A stretch of 64,000 bases of DNA, taken from contig NZ_JANFCZ010000002.1 of the NCBI RefSeq assembly GCF_024391045.1, positions 1-64,000 of the forward strand. The letters run 5' to 3'. Origin of the DNA: Pseudarthrobacter sulfonivorans (GTDB lineage Bacteria; Actinomycetota; Actinomycetes; Actinomycetales; Micrococcaceae). The translations under genes were made by a program, and so were the position numbers. Shown one piece after another: positions 9,928 through 18,563 of the stretch; within the stretch, counting starts at the first letter, position 1, and each line of letters starts with the position of its first letter. The notes beneath the pieces were generated by a model. That model was not told the DNA's origin. It was given only the letters and a program-made list of their open reading frames with translations, and searched no databases.

Positions 9928-9976
9928 GGCAGTCCTCCCCGATCGTTCGGCGCGCCAAGATGCGCGTCACCACAGG

Positions 9977-11197
9977 CTAGTTCCCTTTGTACCTGCTCAG
10001 GAAGTCCGCCATGCGGTTGATGGCCTCCTCCAGGTCCTTCACCAGCGGCAGGGTGACCATCCGGAAATGGTCCGGGCGGACCCAGTTGAAAGCCCGGCCG
10101 TGGGAGACCAGGATCTTCTGCTCGCGCAGCAGGTCCAGGACGAACTTCTCGTCGTCCCGGATGTGGTAAACCTCGGGATCGAGCTTCGGGAAGAGGTACA
10201 TGGCGCCCCGGGCCTGCTGCGTGCTGACTCCGGGAATGGCGTTGAGCATGTCGTAGGCCTTGTTGCGCTGTTCGAGCAGACGGCCGCCCGGCAGGATCAG
10301 GTCATTGATGCTCTGGTAGCCGCCAAGTGCTGTCTGGATTGCGTGCTGGGCCGGAACGTTGGCGCACAGCCGCATGTTCGCCAGCAGGCTGATTCCCTCG
10401 AGGTAGTCCGCAGCGTCCTTTTTTGGCCCGGAAATGGCCATCCAGCCCGCGCGGTAACCGCACACACGGTAAGCCTTGGAAAGCCCGCTGAAGGTAAGGC
10501 ACAGGACGTCGTCGCCCGTGAGCCCGGCCAGGTTGGTGTGCACAGCGTCTTCGTAGAGGATCTTCTCGTAGATCTCGTCTGCGAAGATCACCAGGCCGTG
10601 CTTCTCGGCGAGCTCCACGATTTTCTTCAGCGTGGCTTCCGGGTAGACGGCACCGGTGGGGTTGTTCGGGTTGATGACCACGATGCCCTTGGTGCGGGGC
10701 GTAATTTTGGCTTCCATGTCCTCGAGGTCCGGCTGCCAGCCGGATTCCTCGTCACAGAGATAGTGCACGGGCTTTCCGCTGGCGAGGGCCACGGAGGCGG
10801 TCCACAGGGGGTAATCGGGCGTCGGGATCAGCACCTCGTCGCCGGCGTCGAGCAGTGCCATCAGGGACATGGTGATGAGTTCACTGACACCGTTGCCCAG
10901 GTAAATGTCGTCCACGTGGATGTTCTGGATGCCGCGGGTCTGGTAGTACTGCGAGACGGCGGTCCGGGCTGAGAAGATGCCCCGCGAGTCGCTGTAACCC
11001 TGGGCGTGCGGCAGGTGACGGATCATGTCCACCAGGATGGCGTCCGGGGCTTCGAATCCAAACGGTGCCGGGTTTCCGATGTTCAGTTTGAGGATTCTGT
11101 GACCCTCCGCCTCCATCTGCTGGGCGGCCTGAAGAATCGGTCCACGGATGTCGTAAAGGACGTTGTGAAGCTTGGTGGACTGCTTGAATTCTGCCAT
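9977..11197 (-). CDS. Alanine-type pyridoxal-phosphate aminotransferase
   Basis: 406 residues, a class I/II aminotransferase of the AlaA/AlaT group. Visible motifs are LKLNIGNPAPFGFEAP (substrate side), YLGNGVSELI, NPNNPTGAVY, FADEIYEKILY and SGLSKAYRVCGYRAGW, where Lys241 should bind PLP and the downstream Arg helps phosphate binding. Homologues convert pyruvate and glutamate to alanine and 2-oxoglutarate. The gene appears monocistronic. The ribosome site is weak (TTTGATGA just before the ATG). Confidence 0.9.
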   Translation of the reverse strand: MAEFKQSTKLHNVLYDIRGPILQAAQQMEAEGHRILKLNIGNPAPFGFEAPDAILVDMIRHLPHAQGYSDSRGIFSARTAVSQYYQTRGIQNIHVDDIYLGNGVSELITMSLMALLDAGDEVLIPTPDYPLWTASVALASGKPVHYLCDEESGWQPDLEDMEAKITPRTKGIVVINPNNPTGAVYPEATLKKIVELAEKHGLVIFADEIYEKILYEDAVHTNLAGLTGDDVLCLTFSGLSKAYRVCGYRAGWMAISGPKKDAADYLEGISLLANMRLCANVPAQHAIQTALGGYQSINDLILPGGRLLEQRNKAYDMLNAIPGVSTQQARGAMYLFPKLDPEVYHIRDDEKFVLDLLREQKILVSHGRAFNWVRPDHFRMVTLPLVKDLEEAINRMADFLSRYKGN

Positions 11198-11264
11198 TCA
11201 TCAAATATGCCATAGGAAGGATGCGCTTCCATTGAGACCTCGGACACACCACTCAGCAGCACGG

Positions 11265-11310
11265 ACGACGGCGGCTGCCGGACTTGTGTGGGTCCGGCAG
11301 CCGCCGTCGT
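11265..11310. terminator. Hairpin ending the osmoprotectant operon
   Basis: Arms ACGACGGCGGCTGCCGGAC (11265-11283) and its perfect complement (11292-11310) close an eight-base loop. It lies just past the stop codon of the binding-protein gene and before the aminotransferase promoter region. A very stable GC stem; no U-tract. Confidence 0.8.
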
Positions 11311-11333
11311 GGTTTACCGCAAGACGTGAAGCG

Positions 11334-12290
11334 CTACTTGACGATGCCCTTGTCCTTCAGCCAGGAGGCAGCCGCGTCTTTGGGGTTTTGCTTCTGGCTG
11401 CCGCTGACTGCGCGGTTGAGGTTGATCAGGTCATCAGTGGTCAGGATCCGCGAAACGCCGTTCAGCGCCTCCTTGGCCTTGTCCGTCATCTTGGCCTTGT
11501 TGTACAGCGGCAGGACCTGCTGGGCCTTGAAGTTGTTCTTCGGGTCCGCCAGCACCACGAGGTCGTTGTCCGCGATGGACGGGGTGGTGGTGTAGATGTC
11601 CGCCACCTGCACGTCGTCAGTGAGCAACGCCTGGAGCGTCAGGTTTCCGCCGCCATCGCTGAACGGCTTGAGCCCCTTCATTTCGCAGTTGTAGTTTGCC
11701 TTGAGCCCGGGGAAGCCGTAGGGCCGGGTCTCGAAGGTGGCCGGCGCGCCCATGGTCAGGTCCTTGCAGACCTTGGCCAGGTCCTCAATGGACTTGAGCT
11801 GGTACTTCTCGGCCGTGGCCTTGGTGACCACCATCGCGTCCTTGTCTTCAGCCTTTGAGGCCTCCAGGACGGCAAGCCCGTCAGGGAGTTTGCCGGGCAG
11901 GGCCTTGTAGACATCGTCGGCTGAGACTTCCGTGGCCGCGGCGTCAAAGTAGGAGAGCAGGTTGCCCGTGTAGTCGGGCACGAGGTCCACGGAGCCGTCC
12001 TGGACAGCCTTGACGTAGATCTCACGGGAACCGATGTTCGGCTTGGTGGTTGTGGTCACGCCAGCAGCGTTGAGTGCGCCTGCATAGATCTCCGCGATGA
12101 TCTGGCTCTCGGGGAAGTCAGCGGAGCCGACCACCAGGGAGCCGCCCGTGCCGCCGCTTGCTGCGCTGGTGCTGGGAGTGGCCAGCGGGTTGCTGCCGCC
12201 GCAGGCGGTCAGCGCCACGGCCAGTCCGACGCCGGCGGCCAGGCCAGCCAGTCCCCGGCGGGTGATGGTTGTCCGGACGGTGTTCTTCAT
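11334..12290 (-). CDS. Osmoprotectant ABC transporter, substrate-binding lipoprotein
   Basis: 318 residues. The N-terminus is a twin-Arg-like basic region, a hydrophobic helix and a lipobox ending ALTACGGS, so it should be lipid-anchored outside the membrane. The body is an OpuAC/ProX-type glycine-betaine/choline/carnitine-binding domain: VVGSADFPESQIIAEIYAGAL, GSREIYVKAVQDGSVDLVPDYTGNLL and VQVADIYTTTPSIADNDLVVLADP. It is the last gene of the operon, and its ATG overlaps the preceding stop by four bases (ATGA). Exact ligand not determined. Confidence 0.92.
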   Translation of the reverse strand: MKNTVRTTITRRGLAGLAAGVGLAVALTACGGSNPLATPSTSAASGGTGGSLVVGSADFPESQIIAEIYAGALNAAGVTTTTKPNIGSREIYVKAVQDGSVDLVPDYTGNLLSYFDAAATEVSADDVYKALPGKLPDGLAVLEASKAEDKDAMVVTKATAEKYQLKSIEDLAKVCKDLTMGAPATFETRPYGFPGLKANYNCEMKGLKPFSDGGGNLTLQALLTDDVQVADIYTTTPSIADNDLVVLADPKNNFKAQQVLPLYNKAKMTDKAKEALNGVSRILTTDDLINLNRAVSGSQKQNPKDAAASWLKDKGIVK

Positions 12291-13033
12291 GGAGTGCCTC
12301 CTTGAGCAGCAGCTGGCGCAGGCGCGCCAGCTGGGAGATCGGCGGTGGCCCGGTGGCCACCGCGGGTTTGGGTTGAAAGACCGGGCGAGAGGACGGTCCG
12401 CTGCACCGCGGCGAGCAGGAGGTCCACGACGATGGCCAGCGCCGCGATGAGCAGCGACCCCGCCAGCATCCGGGGAAAATCCTGCAGGACCAGCCCATCA
12501 AAAAGGTAGCGCCCCAGCCCTCCAAGGGGCAGGTACGCCACCACGGACACGGTGGCGATGACCTGGAGGACGGCGGTGCGGATGCCGCCGAACATCACCT
12601 GCAGCCCGTTCGGCACCTCGACCCGGAACAGGATCTGCAGCTCGGTCATGCCCATGGCCCGTGCAGCATCCACCACGGTCCTGTCCACGCTGGCGATTCC
12701 CGCATAGGTCCCGGCGAGAAGCGGCGGGACGGTGAGGATCACGAGGGCCCACACCGGGGACATCAGGCTGCTGCCGGCGAGGAGGGCAAAGAGCACCAGC
12801 AGGCCCAGGGTGGGCAGCGCGCGAAGGGCCCCTGCCACCGCAACCGCCACGACGCGTCCGCGGCCGGTGTGTCCGATGTACAACCCGATGGGAACCGCGA
12901 TGGCGGCGGCGATGACGAGCACCAGCCCGCTGTATTGGAGGTGTTCCACCAGCCGGACAGGGATGCCGGAACTTCCGCCCCAGTGGGCCGGATCGGCGAG
13001 CCAGGCGAACGTGTCGGTGAAGATGTTGCTCAT
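12287..13033 (-). CDS. Osmoprotectant ABC transporter, permease 2
   Basis: 248 residues from the ATG at 13033 that overlaps the previous stop (ATGA); the open frame upstream of it is the antisense-like reading of the neighbouring gene. About five to six membrane helices. The BPD permease loop is visible as VDAARAMGMTELQILFRVEVPNGLQVMFGGIRTAVLQ. It pairs with permease 1 to form the channel, as in OpuC-type importers with two distinct permeases. The C-terminal tail is Ala/Pro/Gly-rich. Confidence 0.92.
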   Translation of the reverse strand: MSNIFTDTFAWLADPAHWGGSSGIPVRLVEHLQYSGLVLVIAAAIAVPIGLYIGHTGRGRVVAVAVAGALRALPTLGLLVLFALLAGSSLMSPVWALVILTVPPLLAGTYAGIASVDRTVVDAARAMGMTELQILFRVEVPNGLQVMFGGIRTAVLQVIATVSVVAYLPLGGLGRYLFDGLVLQDFPRMLAGSLLIAALAIVVDLLLAAVQRTVLSPGLSTQTRGGHRATADLPAGAPAPAAAQGGTP

Positions 13034-13740
13034 GGCCCCGCCCCCGCGTGGACCTTGGCGTCGGCCACGAACTGCGCGCCGGCGGGAGCTGACGGACCGG
13101 ACGCTTTGACGGCGCGGGTCCACGGAGTCAGCAGCCTCTCGAGCAGGACCAGCAGCGCATCCATCAGCAGTGCGAGCACCAGGATGGCAAGAATGCCCAC
13201 CACCACTTCGGTGACGAAGTTCCGTTGCAGCCCGTCGGTGAACAGCATGCCGAGATTGCCCACGCCCAGGAGCGCGGCGACGCTGACCAGGGAGATGTTG
13301 CTGACCGAGACCACCCGCAGCCCGGCAAACATCACCGGGAGGGAAAGCGGCAGGTCGATCTGGACAAAGCGGAGCCATGGTTTGTAGCCCATGGCCGTGG
13401 CGGCCTGCCGGAGGTCCTGCTCCACGGAGTCAAAGGCGTCCAGGGCCGCCCGGACCAGGAGCGCCACTGCATAGATGGTCAGCGCGACGATGACGTTGAG
13501 GGGGTCGAGGATCCGCGTTGCAAGGATGGAAGGCAGGATGATGAACAGAGCCAGTGACGGGATCGTGTAGAGCAGCGAACTGGCCGTCACCACAACAGAC
13601 CGCAGCGCGGGATGGATCCGGGCCAGCTGGGCCAACGGGATGGAAATGACCAGTCCCAGGACCATCGGGATCAGTGCCAGGACAATGTGCTGCCCCGCCC
13701 TCTCCAGGACCATTCCGCTGTTCGCGAGGAACCACTCCAT
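13030..13740 (-). CDS. Osmoprotectant ABC transporter, permease 1
   Basis: 236 residues with about five membrane helices and the EAA-like loop VEQDLRQAATAMGYKPWLRFVQIDLPLSLPVMFAGLR, the contact for the ATPase. The start ATG shares a base with the stop of the ATPase gene (TGATG), and the end overlaps permease 2 by four bases, so all four cistrons are translationally coupled. A hydrophilic Ala/Gly tail follows the last helix. Confidence 0.92.
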   Translation of the reverse strand: MEWFLANSGMVLERAGQHIVLALIPMVLGLVISIPLAQLARIHPALRSVVVTASSLLYTIPSLALFIILPSILATRILDPLNVIVALTIYAVALLVRAALDAFDSVEQDLRQAATAMGYKPWLRFVQIDLPLSLPVMFAGLRVVSVSNISLVSVAALLGVGNLGMLFTDGLQRNFVTEVVVGILAILVLALLMDALLVLLERLLTPWTRAVKASGPSAPAGAQFVADAKVHAGAGP

Positions 13741-14828
13741 CAGAGTGCAGCCTGCCGGACCTGCCGGGCGGCCTCGATGACTTCCAGGACCTCCTGTGCC
13801 CGGATGGCCCCCAGGACCCGCCCCTCGCCGTCGACGGCCACGCCCTGGCCGGAGGGAGAAGAAAGTGCGGAGTCCAGGGCCCGCCGGAGGGATTCGCCCG
13901 GGTGGAACAGGGATCCTCCCGGGATGAGGTCGGTGTTGGTTCCCGGCCGCGCCCAGCCCAGGGGCCGCATGTCCTCATCCACCACCAACTGCCAGTCCGT
14001 GACCGCGGCGGGATCGCCGTCGAACGTTCCGCCGCGCGCCACGAGGGTCGGCACCCGGTGGATGGCGATGTCGTTAGACGTGGTGAACCCCAGGTGCCGG
14101 AATCCGCGGTCCCGTCCCACGAAGGAGGCCACGAAGTCGTTGGCCGGGGCGCGCAGGATTTCCTCGGGCTTGGCGTACTGGGCCAGCTTCCCGCCCACGG
14201 CAAACACGGCCACCTTGTCGCCGAGGATGGTGGCCTCGTCAATATCGTGCGTCACAAACACGATGGTCTTCGCGAGGTCCTGCTGCAGCCGGAGGAGCTC
14301 GCGCTGGAGTTCGTCCCGCACCACCGGGTCCACGGCGCTGAACGGCTCATCCATCAGCAGGACCGGTGGATCGGCCGCGAGCGCGCGGGCCACGCCGACG
14401 CGCTGCTGCTGGCCGCCGGAAAGCTGGGACGGGTACCGCTTGCCGAGCGATGAGGCCAGCCCGACGACGTCGAGCAGTTCCGTGGCGCGTTTGCGGGCTT
14501 CGGCCTTCGGGACTCCGTTGAGGCGGGGGACGGTGGCGATGTTGTCCAGCACGGAGCGGTGCGGCATGAGGCCGGAGGACTGCATGACGTAGCCCATGGA
14601 CCGGCGCAGTTCCGCGGCGGGAACGGTGGTGACGTCCCGCCCGTCCACCGTGATAACGCCGGACGTGGGCTCCACCATGCGGTTGATCATCCGGAGCGAG
14701 GTGGTTTTGCCGCAGCCCGACGGTCCCACAAAAACGGTGATGGATCCCTGGTCAATGGAAATAGTGAGGCTGTCCACGGCAGGATTGCCGCCCTGATACT
14801 GCTTGGTGACGCTCTGGAACTCGATCAT
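13740..14828 (-). CDS. Osmoprotectant ABC transporter, ATP-binding protein
   Basis: 362 residues from ATG 14828; an ATG four codons upstream (14840) is an alternative. Walker A is VGPSGCGKTTSL, the Q-loop YVMQSSGLMPH, the signature QLSGGQQQRVGVARALA, Walker B PPVLLMDEPFSAVDP and the switch THDIDEA. The C-terminal third looks like CBS-type regulatory sequence (DGEGRVLGAIRAQEVLEVIE), which senses ionic strength in OpuA-type transporters. First gene of the operon. Confidence 0.93.
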   Translation of the reverse strand: MIEFQSVTKQYQGGNPAVDSLTISIDQGSITVFVGPSGCGKTTSLRMINRMVEPTSGVITVDGRDVTTVPAAELRRSMGYVMQSSGLMPHRSVLDNIATVPRLNGVPKAEARKRATELLDVVGLASSLGKRYPSQLSGGQQQRVGVARALAADPPVLLMDEPFSAVDPVVRDELQRELLRLQQDLAKTIVFVTHDIDEATILGDKVAVFAVGGKLAQYAKPEEILRAPANDFVASFVGRDRGFRHLGFTTSNDIAIHRVPTLVARGGTFDGDPAAVTDWQLVVDEDMRPLGWARPGTNTDLIPGGSLFHPGESLRRALDSALSSPSGQGVAVDGEGRVLGAIRAQEVLEVIEAARQVRQAAL

Positions 14829-14900
14829 GGCTGGGTCCATTCCCGGACATTACCCGTTCTGTTGGACGGCATCGGACGGTGGAGCGGCGGCCGTAAGGTC

Positions 14901-14927
14901 ACTGATAATTACCGTAGCGCAATCAGT
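14901..14927. promoter_or_regulatory. Short inverted repeat upstream of the osmoprotectant operon
   Basis: ACTGAT (14901-14906) and ATCAGT (14922-14927) are exact complements around an AT-rich 15-base centre containing AATTACCGTAG. It lies about 75-100 bases upstream of the ATPase gene, where an operator would be expected. The arms are only six bases, so chance is possible. Confidence 0.25.
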
Positions 14928-15026
14928 TCCCAGCGTAACCGGATTCGCGGGCAATTCCGGGCAAGCGAATCCTTACTGTAACCATTCGTTCGGCGGCCTG
15001 CCCTCGTTGGGTGGGTGCGGCGGCGG

Positions 15027-16004
15027 TCACGCGGTTCCGGCCTGTTCCTTCACCAACTGGAGGACCCCGAACACCGGGTCCTGGTCCAGGACGCGGACCT
15101 CGGTGATGCCGGCCGCCGCGAGATACTTCCGGAAGGCGTCCTGGAGCGGTGCCACGTTCATGCCCAGCCCGCTGCCCAGGATGACGGGGCCCTCGATTCC
15201 CAGTTTACGGAGGGCCTGCGCGGCCAGATCCGCCAAATCCTTGCCGGCCTGGTCAAGGAGCTCCCCGCTCACACCATGGCCGGCTGCAGCCGCCTCCACC
15301 ACCAGGCGTGCCTGCTGGGCCCAGAACCGGCGGCCGGTTTCCGGGGAATGGAACAGCGCAATCAGCCGGTTGGGGTGGTCCAGGCCGCAAGCGGCAAGTA
15401 GAGCCTCCGTAAGCTGGTCGGCGGGGAGCCCCTGGTTCATGCGGCGCAGGCTGTGCCGCACGGCCTCCCGGCCCAGCCAGTAGCCGCTCCCCTCATCCCC
15501 CAACAGATAGCCCCAGCCACCCGCCCGGGCCTCCTCCCCTGCCGAGTTCCTGCCCCAGGCGGCGGAGCCGGTTCCGGCGATCACGGCCACGCCGGTGCTG
15601 GCAGCGCCGGCCGCGAGCAGCAGCCTGGAATCGTGGACCACCGTGACCTTGGCTCCCGGGGCATGCGGCGAGATGAGCGCGGCGAGGGCGGCGGCGTCGT
15701 CGTCGGTATCAATTCCTCCGGCCCCTGCGTAGACCTGTGCCACCTGCCCGCCACCGATGCGGGCAAAAAGATCCGCGAGGTTCAGCGCGGCCTGTTCCCG
15801 GCTGACGTTCTGGACGTTGGCGCTGCCGGCCGTCTGGTCCGCCACGGCCACGCCGTCCTCGAAACGGACTCCGCGGGTCTTTGTCCCGCCGATGTCCAGC
15901 CCGATAACGACGCCCGCCAGGCCTTGCGGAGCAGCCGGCGGCAGGGCAGCAGTTTCGGGCCGGGTTCCGGACGGTGCGGCTTGGGAGCGCTCGGTATCAG
16001 TCAC
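15027..16004 (-). CDS. N-acetylglucosamine kinase-like BadF/BadG ATPase
   Basis: 325 residues of the ASKHA fold. The phosphate-1 loop is VIGLDIGGTKTRGVRF, with phosphate-2 region VIAGTGSAAWGR and the glycine-rich GGWGYLLGDEGSGYWLGREAVR that is characteristic of BadF/GlcNAc-kinase proteins. The adenosine motif is GPVILGSGLGMNVAPL. The likely role is phosphorylation of GlcNAc or a related amino sugar during cell-wall recycling. A 28-residue disordered leader precedes the domain. No sugar-utilisation neighbours are present to confirm the substrate. Confidence 0.8.
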   Translation of the reverse strand: MTDTERSQAAPSGTRPETAALPPAAPQGLAGVVIGLDIGGTKTRGVRFEDGVAVADQTAGSANVQNVSREQAALNLADLFARIGGGQVAQVYAGAGGIDTDDDAAALAALISPHAPGAKVTVVHDSRLLLAAGAASTGVAVIAGTGSAAWGRNSAGEEARAGGWGYLLGDEGSGYWLGREAVRHSLRRMNQGLPADQLTEALLAACGLDHPNRLIALFHSPETGRRFWAQQARLVVEAAAAGHGVSGELLDQAGKDLADLAAQALRKLGIEGPVILGSGLGMNVAPLQDAFRKYLAAAGITEVRVLDQDPVFGVLQLVKEQAGTA

Positions 16005-16051
16005 CTCATCAGCCTACTGAACGGCCGCCGTCGTGTCCCGGGCGGCGGTCC

Positions 16052-17047
16052 TCAGCTGCCCTGCGAGCGCGCGGCCACCAGCCCCGCCAGCAGTTCCGGC
16101 CCTTCCTGCAGGACGAGTTCGCGGAAATACCTCACCGAGTCCGGCTCGGCGTCCGGTCCGGGCTTCCGCCGGCGCCAGCCGAGTCCGATCTCCCGGTAGG
16201 CGAGCCCCGACTCCAGCGGCAGCTCAACCCAGCCCAGGTTTCCGGTCTCCGGGCTGACATGACGCCCGGGCCCGTTGCCGCCCGGCGGCAGGATGCTGAC
16301 GCCAAGGCCCGCGGAGACGAGGCCGCGGGCAGTATGCGTGTCCTGGCTTTCGAAGGCGATGCGGGGGCGGAACCCGGCTTCGCGGAACAGCGCGTCGGTG
16401 AGCGAGCGCATGCCGTACCCCGGCTCAAGCGCCACGAACGGGTCCCGGCGGATGTCCTTCAGCCCCGCGCTGGCGCTCACTGCCAGGGGGTGGCCGTGGT
16501 GCACCACCAGGCGCAGCGGCTCGCGGTACAGGGCAGCCGAGGCGATGCTTCTGCTGGCGGCCGGCACCGGGGCTGTGAGCGCAAGATCAGCCTGTGCCGC
16601 AGCCAGTTCCTCCAGGCAGGCGTCCCGCGCCCCCTGCCGCAGGATGAAGCCCGCCTCCGGGTGGCGGCTGCGGAAGGCGCTGATGAGCAGCGGCAGCGTG
16701 GCTTCGCCGAACGTGTGCTGAAAGGACAGCGAAACTTTTCCCCGCACCACGTCCGATTCGTGCCGGACCCGATCAAGCCCCGCCTGGAATTCAGCCAGCG
16801 CTGACTCGATGTAGGGAAGCAGGGTCCGGGCGGCCGCGGTGAGGCGCACTCCCCTCCCGTCCCGGATCAGGAGTTCAGTTCCGACGACGGCGCTGGCGCG
16901 GGACAGCGCCCTGCTCACCGTTGACTGGGGTACTCCGAGGAGCTCGGCCGTTTCGGTGACGTGCTGCGTGCGGCCGAGCTCCGCGAGGATGGGGAGCAGT
17001 GGCAGGAGCCTGGCCAGTTGCTGATGATCGGTGATCATTGGATTCAT
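16052..17047 (-). CDS. LysR-family transcriptional regulator (YnfL-like)
   Basis: 331 residues. The winged helix-turn-helix is at about residues 12-70 (LGRTQHVTETAELLGVPQSTVSRALSRA), followed by the LysR effector domain (periplasmic-binding fold). It is divergent from an MFS exporter, the usual arrangement for a regulator and its target and the same pairing as E. coli ynfL/ynfM. A second ATG is at codon 4. Immediately before the start lies a 12-base repeat present three times, each copy carrying a Shine-Dalgarno-like AGGGAA. Confidence 0.9.
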   Translation of the reverse strand: MNPMITDHQQLARLLPLLPILAELGRTQHVTETAELLGVPQSTVSRALSRASAVVGTELLIRDGRGVRLTAAARTLLPYIESALAEFQAGLDRVRHESDVVRGKVSLSFQHTFGEATLPLLISAFRSRHPEAGFILRQGARDACLEELAAAQADLALTAPVPAASRSIASAALYREPLRLVVHHGHPLAVSASAGLKDIRRDPFVALEPGYGMRSLTDALFREAGFRPRIAFESQDTHTARGLVSAGLGVSILPPGGNGPGRHVSPETGNLGWVELPLESGLAYREIGLGWRRRKPGPDAEPDSVRYFRELVLQEGPELLAGLVAARSQGS

Positions 17048-17049
17048 CT

Positions 17050-17084
17050 TTCCCTGAGCGATTCCCTGAGCGTTTCCCTGAGCG
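17050..17084 (-). repeat. Three tandem 12-base units carrying ribosome-site-like sequence
   Basis: On the plus strand TTCCCTGAGCG occurs at 17050-17060, 17062-17072 and 17074-17084, a strict 12-base period with only the spacer base varying. On the LysR message each unit reads CGCTCAGGGAA, so three successive Shine-Dalgarno-like sites precede the ATG at 17047; the nearest one has working spacing. Confidence 0.85.
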
Positions 17085-17120
17085 CCGTAAACGTTCCACT
17101 TCTGCTATTGATTTTAGCTA

Positions 17121-17144
17121 AAGCATGCATTGGAAGCATGAATT
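17121..17144. promoter_or_regulatory. Direct/inverted repeat between LysR and MFS genes
   Basis: AAGCATGCATT (17121-17131) is repeated as AAGCATGAATT (17134-17144), and within them CATGC-N7-GCATG forms an inverted repeat. The site lies between the divergent LysR and MFS genes, 22-45 bases upstream of the transporter start. It is a good candidate for the LysR binding site. Confidence 0.5.
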
Positions 17145-17165
17145 CAAAAAGCCTAGCCTTGACTC

Positions 17166-18422
17166 ATGCCAGAGACCGCCACCGCATCAGGAACGTCCGC
17201 GCCCCAAGGGGACGGCTGGACAGGCCACCCCAAAGGCTCGGCTGCCTACGGCAAGATCCTGGCTGGGCTGGCCTGCGCGGGTGTGGCGACGTTTGCCCAG
17301 CTCTACTCCACGCAGGCAGTACTGCCGGTCATTGCCTCGGATCTGCAGGTCACGGCGGCGGAGGCGGCACTGACGATCTCGCTGGCGACTGTCGGCCTTG
17401 CCATCACCGTCATTCCCTGGTCCTTCCTGGCGGACAGGATAGGCCGGGTCAAGGCCATGACCTGGGGGATATCCGCCGCCACCGTCCTTGGACTCCTGGT
17501 GCCGCTCTCCCCCAGCTTCGGCATGCTCCTCACCCTCCGCCTGCTCGAGGGGATGGCCTTGGGCGGGATACCAGCGATCGCCATCGCCTACCTGAACGAG
17601 GAAGTGAACCGCGCCCACGCCGCCATGGCGGCCGGAAGCTATGTTGCCGGAACCACGCTGGGCGGCCTCGCCGGCCGTCTGGTGGCCGGTCCGGCGGGTG
17701 AGTTGTGGGGCTGGCGGGCAGCAGCCTTGGCGGTGTCCGTGCTGGCAACAGCGGCTGCCGTGCTTTTCCTGATCCTCATACCCCGGGCGAAGGGCTTCGC
17801 AGCCACCAAGGCGGCCGGGTTCCGCGGCGCCCTCGCAACCCTGGCCGGCCATCTTCGGAACCCCCGGCTTGTGGCGCTGTACATCCAGGCGTTCCTGATG
17901 ATGGGAGGCTTTGTGGCGGTCTATAACTATCTGGGCTTCCGCCTGTCCGCGGCGCCCTTCGCGTTGCCTGCCACCCTGATCAGTTTCATTTTCCTCGCTT
18001 ACCTGTCGGGGACCCTGACCTCCAAGTGGGCCGGCGGCCTGACGGCACGCTTCGGCCGCAGGACCGTGCTGCTGGCAGGCCTTGTCCTGATGGCCGCAGG
18101 CCTCGCGCTGACGCTGACGCAGGTGCTCGCCATCATCCTGGCCGGCCTGGTGATTTTTACCGGCGGCTTCTTCGCGGCCCACAGCATCGGCTCCGGCTGG
18201 ACGGGAAGCATAGCCACCACCGGCCGTGCCCAGGCGGCATCGCTCTACAACCTGGCGTATTACCTTGGCTCCAGCCTGATCGGCTGGTCGGGCGGCCTGC
18301 TCTTCCAGTCGCTCGGGTGGTCGGCGCTTGCCGTCGCCGTCGTGGTCCTGACGGTCCTCACCGCGGTGACTGCCGCCGTCGTACATCCCTTCCGGAGCGC
18401 GCAGGCACCGAGACCGAACTAG
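17166..18422 (+). CDS. MFS transporter, YnfM-like
   Basis: 418 residues with 12 predicted membrane helices. The MFS loop 2-3 motif is present as FLADRIGRVKAM. The N-terminus reads FAQLYSTQAVLPVIASDLQV, close to the YnfM/arabinose-polymer exporter type. It has a 20-residue soluble leader. Divergent from a LysR gene and probably controlled by it. The substrate is unknown. Confidence 0.88.
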   Translation: MPETATASGTSAPQGDGWTGHPKGSAAYGKILAGLACAGVATFAQLYSTQAVLPVIASDLQVTAAEAALTISLATVGLAITVIPWSFLADRIGRVKAMTWGISAATVLGLLVPLSPSFGMLLTLRLLEGMALGGIPAIAIAYLNEEVNRAHAAMAAGSYVAGTTLGGLAGRLVAGPAGELWGWRAAALAVSVLATAAAVLFLILIPRAKGFAATKAAGFRGALATLAGHLRNPRLVALYIQAFLMMGGFVAVYNYLGFRLSAAPFALPATLISFIFLAYLSGTLTSKWAGGLTARFGRRTVLLAGLVLMAAGLALTLTQVLAIILAGLVIFTGGFFAAHSIGSGWTGSIATTGRAQAASLYNLAYYLGSSLIGWSGGLLFQSLGWSALAVAVVVLTVLTAVTAAVVHPFRSAQAPRPN

Positions 18423-18447
18423 GAAGCAGCGGCGTTCGCCGCAGAAC

Positions 18448-18483
18448 TATTTGCCCCTTAAGGGCGCGTATCCGTGGCAAATA
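18448..18483. promoter_or_regulatory. Inverted repeat upstream of the first Lrp/AsnC gene
   Basis: TATTTGCC (18448-18455) and GGCAAATA (18476-18483) are perfect complements, with a palindromic CCCTTAAGGG at 18455-18464 between them. The block ends 80 bases before the regulator's start. Lrp/AsnC proteins often repress their own genes through AT-rich imperfect palindromes, so this is a candidate autoregulatory operator. Confidence 0.45.
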
Positions 18484-18563
18484 TTCGGCGATGGGCGCAG
18501 TCCGGGGATGATCGGGCGAAAACCGCCGTCTAGGATGAACTCAAGCACAGTTGAGGAGATCCC

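Noticed and set aside
13034..13378. N-terminal extension of the osmoprotectant permease 2
   Set aside because: The upstream codons are an out-of-frame reading of permease 1; the ATG overlapping its stop gives a standard permease.
17050..17084. Tandem repeats as a CRISPR array
   Set aside because: Units are 12 bases without spacers and no cas genes exist in the window.
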